Below are positions 41,027 through 50,897 of a DNA stretch of 64,000 nt, one piece after another. This DNA is from Ecytonucleospora hepatopenaei. Its lineage: Eukaryota; Microsporidia; Enterocytozoonidae. Each line of letters starts with the position of its first letter. Position 1 is the stretch's first letter. Where the stretch lies: assembly GCA_026692725.1 (NCBI GenBank), contig JAPMUG010000007.1, forward strand, positions 1-64,000, in the 5' to 3' direction. Under the pieces are notes generated by a model. That model searched no databases. It worked only from the letters and a program-made list of their open reading frames with translations, and was not told the origin of the DNA. Made by a program: the position numbers and the translations under genes.

Positions 41027-41536
41027 TTATTTTTTATCAAAAGGAGGATATTTTAATGTAAATTTTGTTTCTAAGCTTTTAATTGCTTTTATTTCTGTAA
41101 TGTTTTTGTGAGAAATTCGATTTCTATACTTTAAATAATTAACATTAAAGCTAGTTTGCTCAAGGTATTTTTTGGTTAGTTTCTTTGTGACATATTTTGT
41201 TGCTAAAAAATTGTTTTTAATACGAAATTGTTTTGTTTTCTTTTCATTATTTATCGCATTTTGAATTTTTGTGCTATTAAGAACATGTTTTTCTTCTAAT
41301 TTCTTAAATAATTCTTCTTTGTTATCTGCTTTAACAATAGTTTTTACTTTAACTTTAATTTTATGTTTTTTATCATCTTCAATTTCAACACTTTCAGAAT
41401 CTATACATGTAAATCCTGATTTTAAAACATCACCCATTTTTAGTTTTCCTGTTTTTATTATTGATTTTTCAATTTTGTGCTTATTTTTATTTAAAATTTT
41501 ATTGGTTATATCTAAAAAAGGTTTAAGGTTATCCAT
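41027..41536 (-). CDS. Basic protein, unknown
   Basis: 169 aa, about a quarter Lys/Arg, with few acidic runs (VEIEDDKKHK). No leader or membrane helix. C-terminal RNRISHKNITEIKAIKSLET then FTLKYPPFDKK. Composition suggests a nucleic-acid or ribosome-associated protein, but there is no recognisable domain. Confidence 0.65.
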   Translation of the reverse strand: MDNLKPFLDITNKILNKNKHKIEKSIIKTGKLKMGDVLKSGFTCIDSESVEIEDDKKHKIKVKVKTIVKADNKEELFKKLEEKHVLNSTKIQNAINNEKKTKQFRIKNNFLATKYVTKKLTKKYLEQTSFNVNYLKYRNRISHKNITEIKAIKSLETKFTLKYPPFDKK

Positions 41537-41657
41537 TTATGTCAATAAAATTTTGAAACATTTAAAAGCAAATAAAAAACAGAAATTTATTTTTTTGAAA
41601 AATTTTTACCCTGACTTTTATAATTAAACATTAACAGTATAAAAAGCAATATGTTTA

Positions 41658-41774
41658 TTATATAAATGTTTTATATTGGTTTGTTTTTGATTTTTTTAAG
41701 AAAGGAAACTTTCTTATAACTGCGGCATGAAGCATCTGATTGTTAATGCGCTCATCAAGGTCGAGGAAAATGGA
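41658..41774 (-). pseudogene. Fossil coding fragment
   Basis: On the minus strand 39 codons are open and compositionally coding-like (FLDLDERINNQMLHAAVIRK followed by FPFLKK), then AT-rich sequence to a TAA. No start codon. It differs in strand and sequence from the neighbouring Tc1/mariner relic, so it may be from another element or a dead gene. Confidence 0.35.
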
Positions 41775-41905
41775 TTATTTTAATTTTGTAAAAAATACGT
41801 AAAAGGTTGAATTTAACAACATAAACCTTATATAATGAAGTAACTTTAAAAAAGTTTTTAAAAAAGAAATGCTTTATAAACTTTTTAAAATTAAAAAGTT
41901 TTCAG

Positions 41906-43074
41906 ATGTCACAAGGACGTATCTTAGCTTTAAGAGATAAAAATTTAACATATAAAGAAATTTCAAATAAGATAAAAATACTACTAACGACGACAGTGAA
42001 AAGAATAGTAAAGAAGGAAACCACCGACAGAAAATATGGTTCTGGCACGTTTTCCATGGTTTCTGAAGCTCAAAGAGTTTTTAAAATTGAATTATTACGC
42101 TCAGATAAAAATTTTTTAATAATTAAATTGTTGATTCTGTTAAAAAGAGTTTTAATGTAAGCTCAGTTGCACAACTAAAATCAGTATTCAACATGAGTTG
42201 GAATGGCATTTTTTTGCGATTGATAAATGCTTTTTGAGTAAAAAATATCGATTTTAGATATAAAAAATCAATAGATTGGATGTACGTGCCAGATGTTTAA
42301 TGGAAACATGTTTATGGTCAGATGAGTCACCCTTTGAGTTTTATCGCCTCTAAAAAGCCTTATATAAGAATAAAAAAAAGGCGAAAAGTATTTATTGAAA
42401 AATGCTATAGGTACGATCAAACATGGTGGCGGAAAAATTCAGGTCTGATGCTGTTTTTTTATTAAGGATTTGGGAAATTGGTTTTGATCAAAGGTTTTTA
42501 GGAAAAATATTATCTTTTAGGTATATTAAATAATAACCTGAAAACCAAAGCCAAGCCCCCAGAAGAGTCCGAAGGAGACGGGTGGCTAAGCTGGTCAGGT
42601 TTTGGTAGGGTAGGACAAGAGCCCATATACAAGCACAGATTGTTTAAGGTAAAAATTGAGGGAAAAGTGTCCAGAGTGCAGTTAAATATTTAATTGTTAG
42701 AAGTAGTAAATAAATTTTTAGTTGTAAAAAAACCCGTACGAATCATTCTAATATGATAAACCTGACAGAACCAATATTCTAACAAGATATTGATTTGAAG
42801 CATATAAGTTAGCTTGTTAAAAGATTTTTTGAGTTTTGCAACTTCGTAACTATTGATTGGTCGTCTCATTCCAGACCTGAACCCTATTAAACAACCATGT
42901 TTCTATATTAAAAAATTTTCAGTTTTTAGTGTAAAAAATTATCTGTATCAATTCGCAGAGGTGGATAGAATATGGTATAGTATAAAACCTGAGGTGTTAC
43001 AGAGCCTGGTTTTAAGTATGAAAAAGGTGGTCTTGGAAGTTTATGAGGTTAAAAGAGGTCATATTAAATATTAA
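41906..43074 (+). mobile_element. Decayed Tc1/mariner-type transposon
   Basis: Pieces of a Tc1/mariner transposase appear in order across several frames. First an N-terminal helix-turn-helix block from ATG 41906 (MSQGRILALRDKNLTYKEIS, GSGTFSMVSEAQR). Then CLWSDESPFEFY near 42308-42345, matching the first catalytic Asp block (WSDES). Then YYLLGILNNNLKTKAKPPEE near 42520-42570, and IPDLNPIKQ near 42863-42890, matching the PDLNPIE block. Stops and frameshifts lie between them, so it cannot encode an active enzyme. I could not identify terminal inverted repeats or TA target duplications. The 42540-42700 stretch is unusually GC-rich for the window and reads in frame to TAA. Confidence 0.85.
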
Positions 43075-43658
43075 ATTAATTGTTGTTATTTGTAATTACA
43101 CCTAGGGTATTAAAAATCTTTTTACCGTAAAAAATTCAATTTTTAAAATTTAATAAAATGTCAACAATAGAACTTTTCATGGTTTAAAATTTATTTATTA
43201 TTTTAAATGATACATATCTGTTGACATAAAATAATGAACAATCTCAATAATTGACTTAACCCTATAAAATTTATATTAATTTATAAATTTAAAATTTATT
43301 TAAGAACGTAGAGTGCTTTACCCCGGGTTAATTTGTTCATGTTCTGTGGAAATTTATTATTATTTTTCATTAAATAATTAATATTTACTTATAACTAAAA
43401 GGATGGGTTAAAATGTTTAAAACGTTTATATAGTTTAATTTCAGCTTTTTTTAACAAACAAAGGGTAAGGTTAATCTTATCTGTTGTGCTGTGCACGACA
43501 TAAAGCAATTCTCGTGTTTTTACTTACACGTTTGTAAATGATGTTTAAATAAACCCAAAATTACATTTTTAAAATATACAAAACAGTATAATAAAAAATA
43601 TCATAATAAAGAATTAAAATAAATTTTATTAGTATAATTTAATATAAGTTAAAAAATA
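43075..43658. other. Intergenic region right of the transposon relic
   Basis: AT-rich with two slightly GC-richer patches (around 43315-43345 with CCCCGGGTTAA, and 43470-43530). No coding frame recognised; parts may be transposon remains. Confidence 0.45.
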
Positions 43659-45107
43659 TTAAAATAAACTTAAAGAAAGCCTATTGGGTTGATATTGAGG
43701 TGTTTGCTGTTCTTTAGTTTCCTTAAAAAACAAAATAAAGTAAACCACCATTACGGCTAAATAAATCATAGCAACCTTAAAACCTACTGCACTAAGTGGA
43801 TCAAATACGACCATGCTCATTACACCACCCATCCAATATGCAATATTCCCCATCATAGCACCTTCTTGTATAACTTCCATAGGAAATATCTCACACATTA
43901 TAATAAATGGAACAGAAGCAACGCCTAAGTTAAATCCAATAATAAATAAAATACTTACCCACTTATGATGTTCTAAATCCGTAATAAAAAACAAATAGTT
44001 ACCAAGTAAAACAAAGCATGATGAAAATATAAATACCAACTTTCTACCAAATACATAATTGTTTAGTGCATAACTTAAATATGTCATTCCTATAGATAAG
44101 AAGTTGGTTATGTTAAAGTAAATTATTTCAGTATGTTTTCCCTTCCCCTTAAAAATATTGCTGCTATTTAGCACAATGTAATTGATACCTGCTAAATTAC
44201 TTGCTATCATTCCCAGTGAAAGCAAAATAAGGCTGTTTATTCCCTTCTTGAATATTTTTGTAAAATTTTCTACCTTAAGCTTACCAGAAACCTTTGCCTT
44301 ATGTGCGTAAGTGAAAAAATAAAAAATAAATCCTAAGGAAATTATGAGCAAAACAATCTTTGCAGCAAGTACATTAATGAAGTAAATCAAATTATTTCCA
44401 ACTATAAGTCCAAAGACAATACCAAGGCCACCTATAGAATTCAAAAGAAAAACTTTATATTTTTCAGAACAAACCAGTGAAATGTATACAGGCACCACAT
44501 TCATTACTATTCCTATTCCCACTCCAAACATGCTAAAAATAACACAGGAAAGTGCCATATTTATTTTTTTAAATACGCTCATTAACAAAATTGTTGTAAA
44601 TGCAAAAAGAACATCTACAAACATAAAACAGAGAGTGCATTCTAACTTAGCCAGTGTTACAAACACATTTGAAAAGCAAGCCAAAATGAAAAGACAAAGT
44701 CCTGCTTTTTGTATAAATTCCACTTTTGGTAAGTTAGACATAATTTGTAATATCATACCAAAAAGAGTGCAGTGAACAAGAGCAAGACATGCACTTAGAG
44801 TTCCCATGTTTTTATTGATTTTAGCTTCATCTTTCAAAGTAATTTCAGTTTTTTCCAAAACATTTCCCTCCTTATTTTTGTCCATCTCTTGGTTTGTTTT
44901 TTTGTTCATTTTTATAGCGGTTAAAGAAATATCAGTATTTTTTTCCTCTAAAAAATTTTCTTCTGAAATATCATTGTTATTATTACTTATATTGTTAGAG
45001 TCTTTTAAATTTGTATTTATGTCGTTACTTATATCATTAGCAATGTTGTTGTTTATATCATTGGAAATGTTATGATCTGATAATATGTTTTTATTCTCAA
45101 TTCCCAT
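43659..45107 (-). CDS. MFS sugar-type transporter
   Basis: 482 aa. An Asn/Asp/Lys-rich cytosolic N-terminus (about 1-95) precedes 12 hydrophobic helices. Family marks: NVVPVYISLVCSEKYKVFLL followed by NSIGGLGIVFGLIVGN (PESPR/sugar transporter helix 4-5 pattern), an intracellular loop after helix 6, CEIFPMEVIQEGAM (cf. xExFPxxxR in helix 10-11) and the ending FKETKEQQTP, like PETKG. Microsporidia use such carriers to take host sugars. The sequence is divergent and key Arg residues of the A-motif are not obvious, so the substrate is open. Coding-strand CACCCTCTCAATG gives a C-rich start motif. Confidence 0.85.
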   Translation of the reverse strand: MGIENKNILSDHNISNDINNNIANDISNDINTNLKDSNNISNNNNDISEENFLEEKNTDISLTAIKMNKKTNQEMDKNKEGNVLEKTEITLKDEAKINKNMGTLSACLALVHCTLFGMILQIMSNLPKVEFIQKAGLCLFILACFSNVFVTLAKLECTLCFMFVDVLFAFTTILLMSVFKKINMALSCVIFSMFGVGIGIVMNVVPVYISLVCSEKYKVFLLNSIGGLGIVFGLIVGNNLIYFINVLAAKIVLLIISLGFIFYFFTYAHKAKVSGKLKVENFTKIFKKGINSLILLSLGMIASNLAGINYIVLNSSNIFKGKGKHTEIIYFNITNFLSIGMTYLSYALNNYVFGRKLVFIFSSCFVLLGNYLFFITDLEHHKWVSILFIIGFNLGVASVPFIIMCEIFPMEVIQEGAMMGNIAYWMGGVMSMVVFDPLSAVGFKVAMIYLAVMVVYFILFFKETKEQQTPQYQPNRLSLSLF

Positions 45108-45545
45108 TGAGAGGGTGATATAATTTTTTAAAATTTAACAATTTGATATTTAAAAATGATTTAAAAATATTTTTCTAAAAACAACTCAAATAACAAGAAA
45201 TTATAAAAAGTTAAAAATAAAAATGATCAATAATATAATTTTTTTCACTAACTAACCCAGTCTGATATTTTTTATTGATTTTTTTATTTAATTAATTTAT
45301 AACTTATACTCTATTATTAAAATATTTTACATTTTACAATTATAAGAATTATAAAATATTTATTGTTTCAAACAAATAATAAAATATTATAAACAATAAC
45401 AATTTAATATAAATTGTAACATATTATATACATATATTTTATAATATCTTAAGGTATAAATATAATTTATAAAATAATTTATAAAATAATATTTATTTAT
45501 AATTGATAAAATAATATTCATTCACATAAGATATATTTATAAACT
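45108..45545. other. Divergent intergenic region at the edge of the Asn-rich island
   Basis: AT-rich; the CCC motif of the MFS gene (GGG at 45113-45115 on plus) is at its left end. No gene seen. Confidence 0.5.
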
Positions 45546-47069
45546 ATGGAAAATAATTTAAATAATAAAAATATTATAAATACAGAATATAATGAAATAA
45601 AAAACAATTTAAACATAGTAAAGAAAGAAACAGAAAATATCATATGTAATTCTTATACTAAACAAATTAATACTAAAAATACATATTCATTTGTAGTTGT
45701 GTCTATTCTTGGTTCTGGTTCATTTGGAATAGTATATAAAGTATTTGACAAATCAACACAAAAATATTATGCAATGAAAATACCAAAAAAATCAAAAACT
45801 AACAAAAACACAATCAACAACAGTATATTTAATAACAACAATAATATAAATAACATGAATAACATTAACACAAATACAAATGATATTGATATCAATTTCT
45901 ATAATAAAGCTAAATATTATTTAAATAATGAAATAAATGCATTACTTAACATTAAAAAACACAATAATATAATTAATATGATAGACTATGAATATGATTT
46001 ATATATATTAATGGAATGTTATGATATTACATTATTAAGTATATTTAAAAATAAAACTAATATATTTAAAAATAACATATTTAATAGCAATATTTCATTA
46101 AATAATGTATTTACTAAAAAATATATTAAGAGAAATATTGATAATATAGCAATAAGGTTACTTACTGCTCTGGAACATATTCATAAAAATAATTATGTGT
46201 ATAAAGATATGAAACCAGAGAATATATTGGTAGATAAAGGTAGATTGATTCTAATAGATTTTGGAGGGAGTGTAAAAGCAAATAATAAATATAAGACAGT
46301 TAATAATTATATTAAATCACATAATACAAATGTTACAATAAATAATTCAAATAAAATAAATAATGTTACAACAAACAATAATGTTACAAATGTAGATAAA
46401 AAAGAAAAAAGAACAGTTATAGGTACATTAAGGTATTGTTCAATAAATTGTCATAAAATGAGGGATATAACATATTTAGATGATATAGAGAATTTATTAT
46501 ATGTGTGTATATGGTTATATGAAGGTAGATTACCATGGGAGGATATAACATATAAAATAAACAGTAATACTAATATAAATTTAAATAACAGTAATATAAA
46601 CAATATAAATATATATAACAGTAATATAAACAATATAAACAATAACAGTAATATAAACAATATAAACAATATAAATAATACTAATAATCTTAAAAATACA
46701 AATGATAAAATTCTAGAACTAAAATTAAAGTATAGAAATGAAGTTCTAGAAACAAATTCAACCACCCTAACCAGTAATGTGTTTTTAGCTAAAATGTATA
46801 AATATATATGTATATCACAAGTAAAATATGATAATATATGTAAGGTATATTATAATATAAATAACACTAATACTTATATAAACAATATAAATACTAATAA
46901 TACTAATAATTATAATTATACTAATATAATTTATAATCCATCATTATATATTAAGCTTAAAAATATGAAATATATTGAAAAAGTAACATATCCTACAGTA
47001 AAGAAGAATATATTTAGTAGAATACTAGCATATATAAAAATAGGAATATCAAGTATATTATGTTGTTAA
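45546..47069 (+). CDS. Casein kinase 1 family kinase with C-terminal Cys-Cys
   Basis: 507 aa. Kinase motifs: glycine loop GSGSFGIVY (56-64), Lys78 in YAMKI, YKDMKPENIL (about 218-227; the CK1 catalytic loop), IDFGG (about 237-241; Gly follows DFG as in CK1-like DFGs), RTVIGTLRYCSINCHKM (CK1-type activation segment replacing APE), DDIENLLYVCIWLYEGRLPWEDI. Asn-rich inserts lie after the Lys, between helix C and the catalytic loop, in the activation segment and after PWEDI. The end, ILAYIKIGISSILCC, resembles the palmitoylated Cys-Cys tail of yeast Yck1/2, suggesting plasma-membrane attachment. Start as the first ATG; no nearby CCC motif. Confidence 0.85.
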   Translation: MENNLNNKNIINTEYNEIKNNLNIVKKETENIICNSYTKQINTKNTYSFVVVSILGSGSFGIVYKVFDKSTQKYYAMKIPKKSKTNKNTINNSIFNNNNNINNMNNINTNTNDIDINFYNKAKYYLNNEINALLNIKKHNNIINMIDYEYDLYILMECYDITLLSIFKNKTNIFKNNIFNSNISLNNVFTKKYIKRNIDNIAIRLLTALEHIHKNNYVYKDMKPENILVDKGRLILIDFGGSVKANNKYKTVNNYIKSHNTNVTINNSNKINNVTTNNNVTNVDKKEKRTVIGTLRYCSINCHKMRDITYLDDIENLLYVCIWLYEGRLPWEDITYKINSNTNINLNNSNINNINIYNSNINNINNNSNINNINNINNTNNLKNTNDKILELKLKYRNEVLETNSTTLTSNVFLAKMYKYICISQVKYDNICKVYYNINNTNTYINNINTNNTNNYNYTNIIYNPSLYIKLKNMKYIEKVTYPTVKKNIFSRILAYIKIGISSILCC

Positions 47070-47282
47070 TAAATAATACATTAATTATATAATAATAAAT
47101 AATTTATAATAATATTTATTTATAATATATTGATTATATTTTATTTATTTATAATATATTGTTTATATAATATTTGTTTATAATATATTGATTATATTTT
47201 ATTTATTTTTTGTATTAAATATATAAATATTGTTATATAAATAATATTATATAAATATATAAATATTGTTATATAATTAAAT

Positions 47283-48422
47283 ATGTATAATATTATATTT
47301 AATAATATTAATATAATTACTAATAAATATATTATTGATATAATAAATACAATATCTAATAATTTATTTAATATAAAACATAATGCTAATGATACTAATA
47401 ATTTAATATATAATATACTTTTTAATCTATTTAGTGATATTTGTATTAATATGAATGAATATATATATTATAATGTATTAAATAATATTAATATATTTAA
47501 AATATCATATATATTGTATAATACTAAGATATGTATAATATTAATAGATAAAGAAGTATATGTATATATAGAGGATACAATAGAAAAGATAAGGATAGAA
47601 AAGGAAATATTATTATGTAATATAAACAATAATACTAATATAAATTATAATACTGATATAAGTAATACTGATATAAATTATAATAATACTAAAATAAACA
47701 ATACTAATGATATAAGTAATAATTTTATATTTAATCTATTATGTAATATTCTTAATTTACAATATGATAAAATATCACTAATCAATTACAATTTAAAAAG
47801 ACTTAAAAATGAATTTAATTTAAAGCTAAGATCAAGAACACTAGAAAATAACCATAGCTATACCAAATATCTTAGTAAAATAGATAATTATTTAGATGAT
47901 ATAATAAATGTAGAACAGGAGATAATAGCAATAGAAAATTACATAACATATATAAGAAATAATACTAATAAATTATATAACAGTAATTTATATAATAGTA
48001 ATATTCATAATTTAAATAACACTAATAATTTAAATAATAGTAATAATTTATATAATAGTAATATAAATAATTTAAATAATACTATTTTATCTATTAAGTA
48101 TAATAAGTTAATTAGACTAATTAAATCTAGTAAAACATGTATGTTTAAGTTTAAATCCACCTATACGGAAAGTATGGATTTAAAGTTTGCTATTAAGCAG
48201 GATAAGGTTAATGACACCATTCAGAAAATAAGCTTAGTAACATTTCTATTCCTGCCCATACAGGCAATAAGTGGCATATTTGGCATGAATATAGCAGTAC
48301 CATTTGAGCATGAAAAGTCACTGAAGTATTTCTATGGCCTAATACTGATAACACCAATATGTTACATAGGATATTATATAGGGTATAAGGTATATAGAAT
48401 ATTACAAAATAAAATATATTAA
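47283..48422 (+). CDS. CorA/Mrs2/Alr-type magnesium transporter
   Basis: 379 aa. The C-terminus has two membrane helices with the defining GMN signature: KISLVTFLFLPIQAISGIFGMN (GMN at about 333-335), then YFYGLILITPICYIGYYIGY. Before it lies the long coiled stalk (about 175-300: LRSRTLENNHSY, LDDIINVEQEIIAIENYITY) split by an Asn/Leu-rich insert (about 225-265). The N-terminal alpha/beta domain is degenerate. CorA channels are homopentamers conducting Mg2+. The GC-richer codons around 48150-48380 mark the constrained core. Confidence 0.9.
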   Translation: MYNIIFNNINIITNKYIIDIINTISNNLFNIKHNANDTNNLIYNILFNLFSDICINMNEYIYYNVLNNINIFKISYILYNTKICIILIDKEVYVYIEDTIEKIRIEKEILLCNINNNTNINYNTDISNTDINYNNTKINNTNDISNNFIFNLLCNILNLQYDKISLINYNLKRLKNEFNLKLRSRTLENNHSYTKYLSKIDNYLDDIINVEQEIIAIENYITYIRNNTNKLYNSNLYNSNIHNLNNTNNLNNSNNLYNSNINNLNNTILSIKYNKLIRLIKSSKTCMFKFKSTYTESMDLKFAIKQDKVNDTIQKISLVTFLFLPIQAISGIFGMNIAVPFEHEKSLKYFYGLILITPICYIGYYIGYKVYRILQNKIY

Positions 48423-48661
48423 TATAAATAAAATATATAAATAAAATAAATTATATTTAATATACTATATATTTAAATATATTAATAATAAAATAATAAA
48501 TTATATTTAATATACTATATATTTAAATAATAAAATAAATTATATTAATATATTTACTATTTATTATTGTTTTATATTATTTATATTATTTTATAATAAA
48601 TATATTATTATATAATATACTATAATATACTATAATATACTATAATATACTATAATTTAAT

Positions 48662-49714
48662 ATGTCTAATATATATGATATTAATGAATCACTTAATAAT
48701 TATGTTAATAATAGTGCTAATATAGGCATAATAAAATCATTTTATGATAATTTAAAAATTAAAAATATAAATGAATATAGTAATATATATAATAAGAAAG
48801 TATTTAAGATAATAAGTATAATACTAATGATAATATTATTAATACCAAATAAATATAAACATAAATTAAAAAATATTAATATTAATACTAATAATTTATA
48901 TAACAATAATTTATATAATACTAATACTAATAATACTAATAACAATATATCAAATAATAACAATATATGTAATAATATTTTAAATAATTATTATGTTTAT
49001 ATAATACAAAATATATTATGTACTATTATACCATATCTACTGATATTCACTGATCAGCTACTGATGCTAATATACAGTAGAGAGAATATTAAGTTAATGG
49101 TGATAACACTACTAACATTATTATGTATATTTATGATACACTATTATAAGATAACAAATATAATACAGTCATTTGGAACAGGATTTATAAGGCATTCAAT
49201 ATTTTACAGTATAAACAGTAATACAAATATAAATAATATAAACAGTAATACAAATATAAATAATATAAACAGTAATACATATAATAACACAAACAGTAAA
49301 ACAAATAATACAAATAATAAGTATAATATTTCTGATATGTTTTTAGATTATGTTTATAGTACTAAACATAGATCATATAAAATATATATTATATACATTA
49401 CCATATCTATATTTATATATGTCATATCCAATAGATACAATAACATCAGCAACATAATAAAGAAGGGTGAGCTGGTAACATATCTAATAGTAAACATAAT
49501 ACTATTACAGTATAAAATAAATAGAATAAAATACATAATGATATTGGTGATGGTGTATATCATATTATTGGGTAATATAATATATAATAGAATAAAAGAA
49601 TATATACATAAAGATAATAGAGTGATATATACTGATAAAACATATGATAGTAATACTACTAATATATTATATACTGATACTAATAGTTGTAAAAAAAGAA
49701 TATTAGAAATATAA
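48662..49714 (+). CDS. Multi-pass membrane protein, unknown (island protein A)
   Basis: 350 aa with about 7 hydrophobic segments (VFKIISIILMIILLIP, IIPYLLIFTDQLLMLIY, LMVITLLTLLCIFMIHYY, IYIIYITISIFIYVISN, ELVTYLIVNIILL, IMILVMVYIILLGNIIY), separated by Asn/Thr/Tyr low complexity. An 11-bp ACTATAATATA repeat precedes the ATG. The conserved-looking stretch TNIIQSFGTGFIRHSIFY between helices could be functional, but I do not recognise the family. Confidence 0.65.
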   Translation: MSNIYDINESLNNYVNNSANIGIIKSFYDNLKIKNINEYSNIYNKKVFKIISIILMIILLIPNKYKHKLKNININTNNLYNNNLYNTNTNNTNNNISNNNNICNNILNNYYVYIIQNILCTIIPYLLIFTDQLLMLIYSRENIKLMVITLLTLLCIFMIHYYKITNIIQSFGTGFIRHSIFYSINSNTNINNINSNTNINNINSNTYNNTNSKTNNTNNKYNISDMFLDYVYSTKHRSYKIYIIYITISIFIYVISNRYNNISNIIKKGELVTYLIVNIILLQYKINRIKYIMILVMVYIILLGNIIYNRIKEYIHKDNRVIYTDKTYDSNTTNILYTDTNSCKKRILEI

Positions 49715-49934
49715 TAGTATAATACTATATTATATATTATATTTATATTATATTTTATTTATATTTTATTTATATTTTATTTATATTTTATTTATATATT
49801 ATATTTTATTTTATATATTTATATTTATTTGATATATTACTTATATAAATAAAATATTATAATATAAAAATACAATTATTATAAAATACAATATTATTAT
49901 AATATATAAAAATATAAAATACAATCATTATAAT

Positions 49935-50717
49935 ATGATAATACTGTTTAAAATACTATTCTATTCTTTAATTATACTCTCTGTATATTACTCCAACCTA
50001 TGCTCTTCTTCTATTTTTATTGCTGATTATATCATATGTGAAATACTATTGTATTATGGCAAGTATATACCAATATTAGGTATATTTATATCACTATCAA
50101 TAACATTACTGATATATATGCTAAATAACAATGTTATCAATATAATATATTATACTATACTATCCAGTATCATATCCATGCATGTATTTGTTAATATCAT
50201 ATATGTAAATAACATAGGCATACAGATAGAATTGATGGTATATGCATTTATATACATGATGTTTATATGTGATAAGAATAGAAGAGTGTCACTAATACAT
50301 GTGATATATGATACATTTTTAATATCACTGATAATAATTAATATATACAATTATATAGTATTAAATATATCATATATATCAAATATATCAAATATATCAT
50401 ATGATAATGATACTAATAATACAAATAGTAATGATATTAAATATATTAATTATTATAATAAATATAGTATATATAGTAAAACATATAATTATATTAGTAT
50501 ATATTATAATATAGATATAATAATAATATTGATATGTATGATAATAGCAATAATAAAGGAATATTTATATAGAGAGGTAAAGAATAGGAAATATACATAT
50601 GATAATACTAATATAATATATAATAATACTAATATAATATATTATAATAATGCTAATAATACTAATAATATTATAAATAGTAATGAAGAATATGATTATA
50701 ATATATTACAATTATAA
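49935..50717 (+). CDS. Multi-pass membrane protein, unknown (island protein B)
   Basis: 260 aa, about 6 hydrophobic segments starting with a leader-like helix (MIILFKILFYSLIILSVYYS). Others include YIPILGIFISLSITLLIYML, IIYYTILSSIISMHVFVNII and IDIIIILICMIIAIIKEY. The C-terminal 60 residues are Asn/Tyr low complexity. Could be part of the same system as the preceding membrane protein (same strand, 220 bp apart), but there is no diagnostic motif. Confidence 0.6.
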   Translation: MIILFKILFYSLIILSVYYSNLCSSSIFIADYIICEILLYYGKYIPILGIFISLSITLLIYMLNNNVINIIYYTILSSIISMHVFVNIIYVNNIGIQIELMVYAFIYMMFICDKNRRVSLIHVIYDTFLISLIIINIYNYIVLNISYISNISNISYDNDTNNTNSNDIKYINYYNKYSIYSKTYNYISIYYNIDIIIILICMIIAIIKEYLYREVKNRKYTYDNTNIIYNNTNIIYYNNANNTNNIINSNEEYDYNILQL

Positions 50718-50897
50718 TATAATACTAATATAATATATCAGTTATTTAAAAAATATTATATAATATATATCAGTTATTTATTTATAATATAAAATATCAG
50801 TTATTTATTTATTTAATATAATATAATATAATATAAAATATTAGTATTATAATATATCAGTTATTTAAATAATATATATCAGTTATTTATTTATTTT

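Noticed and set aside
42540..42620. GC-rich stretch considered as a tRNA, snRNA or RNase P-like RNA
   Set aside because: No tRNA B box or known RNA core motifs; it reads in frame with Tc1-like transposase sequence instead.
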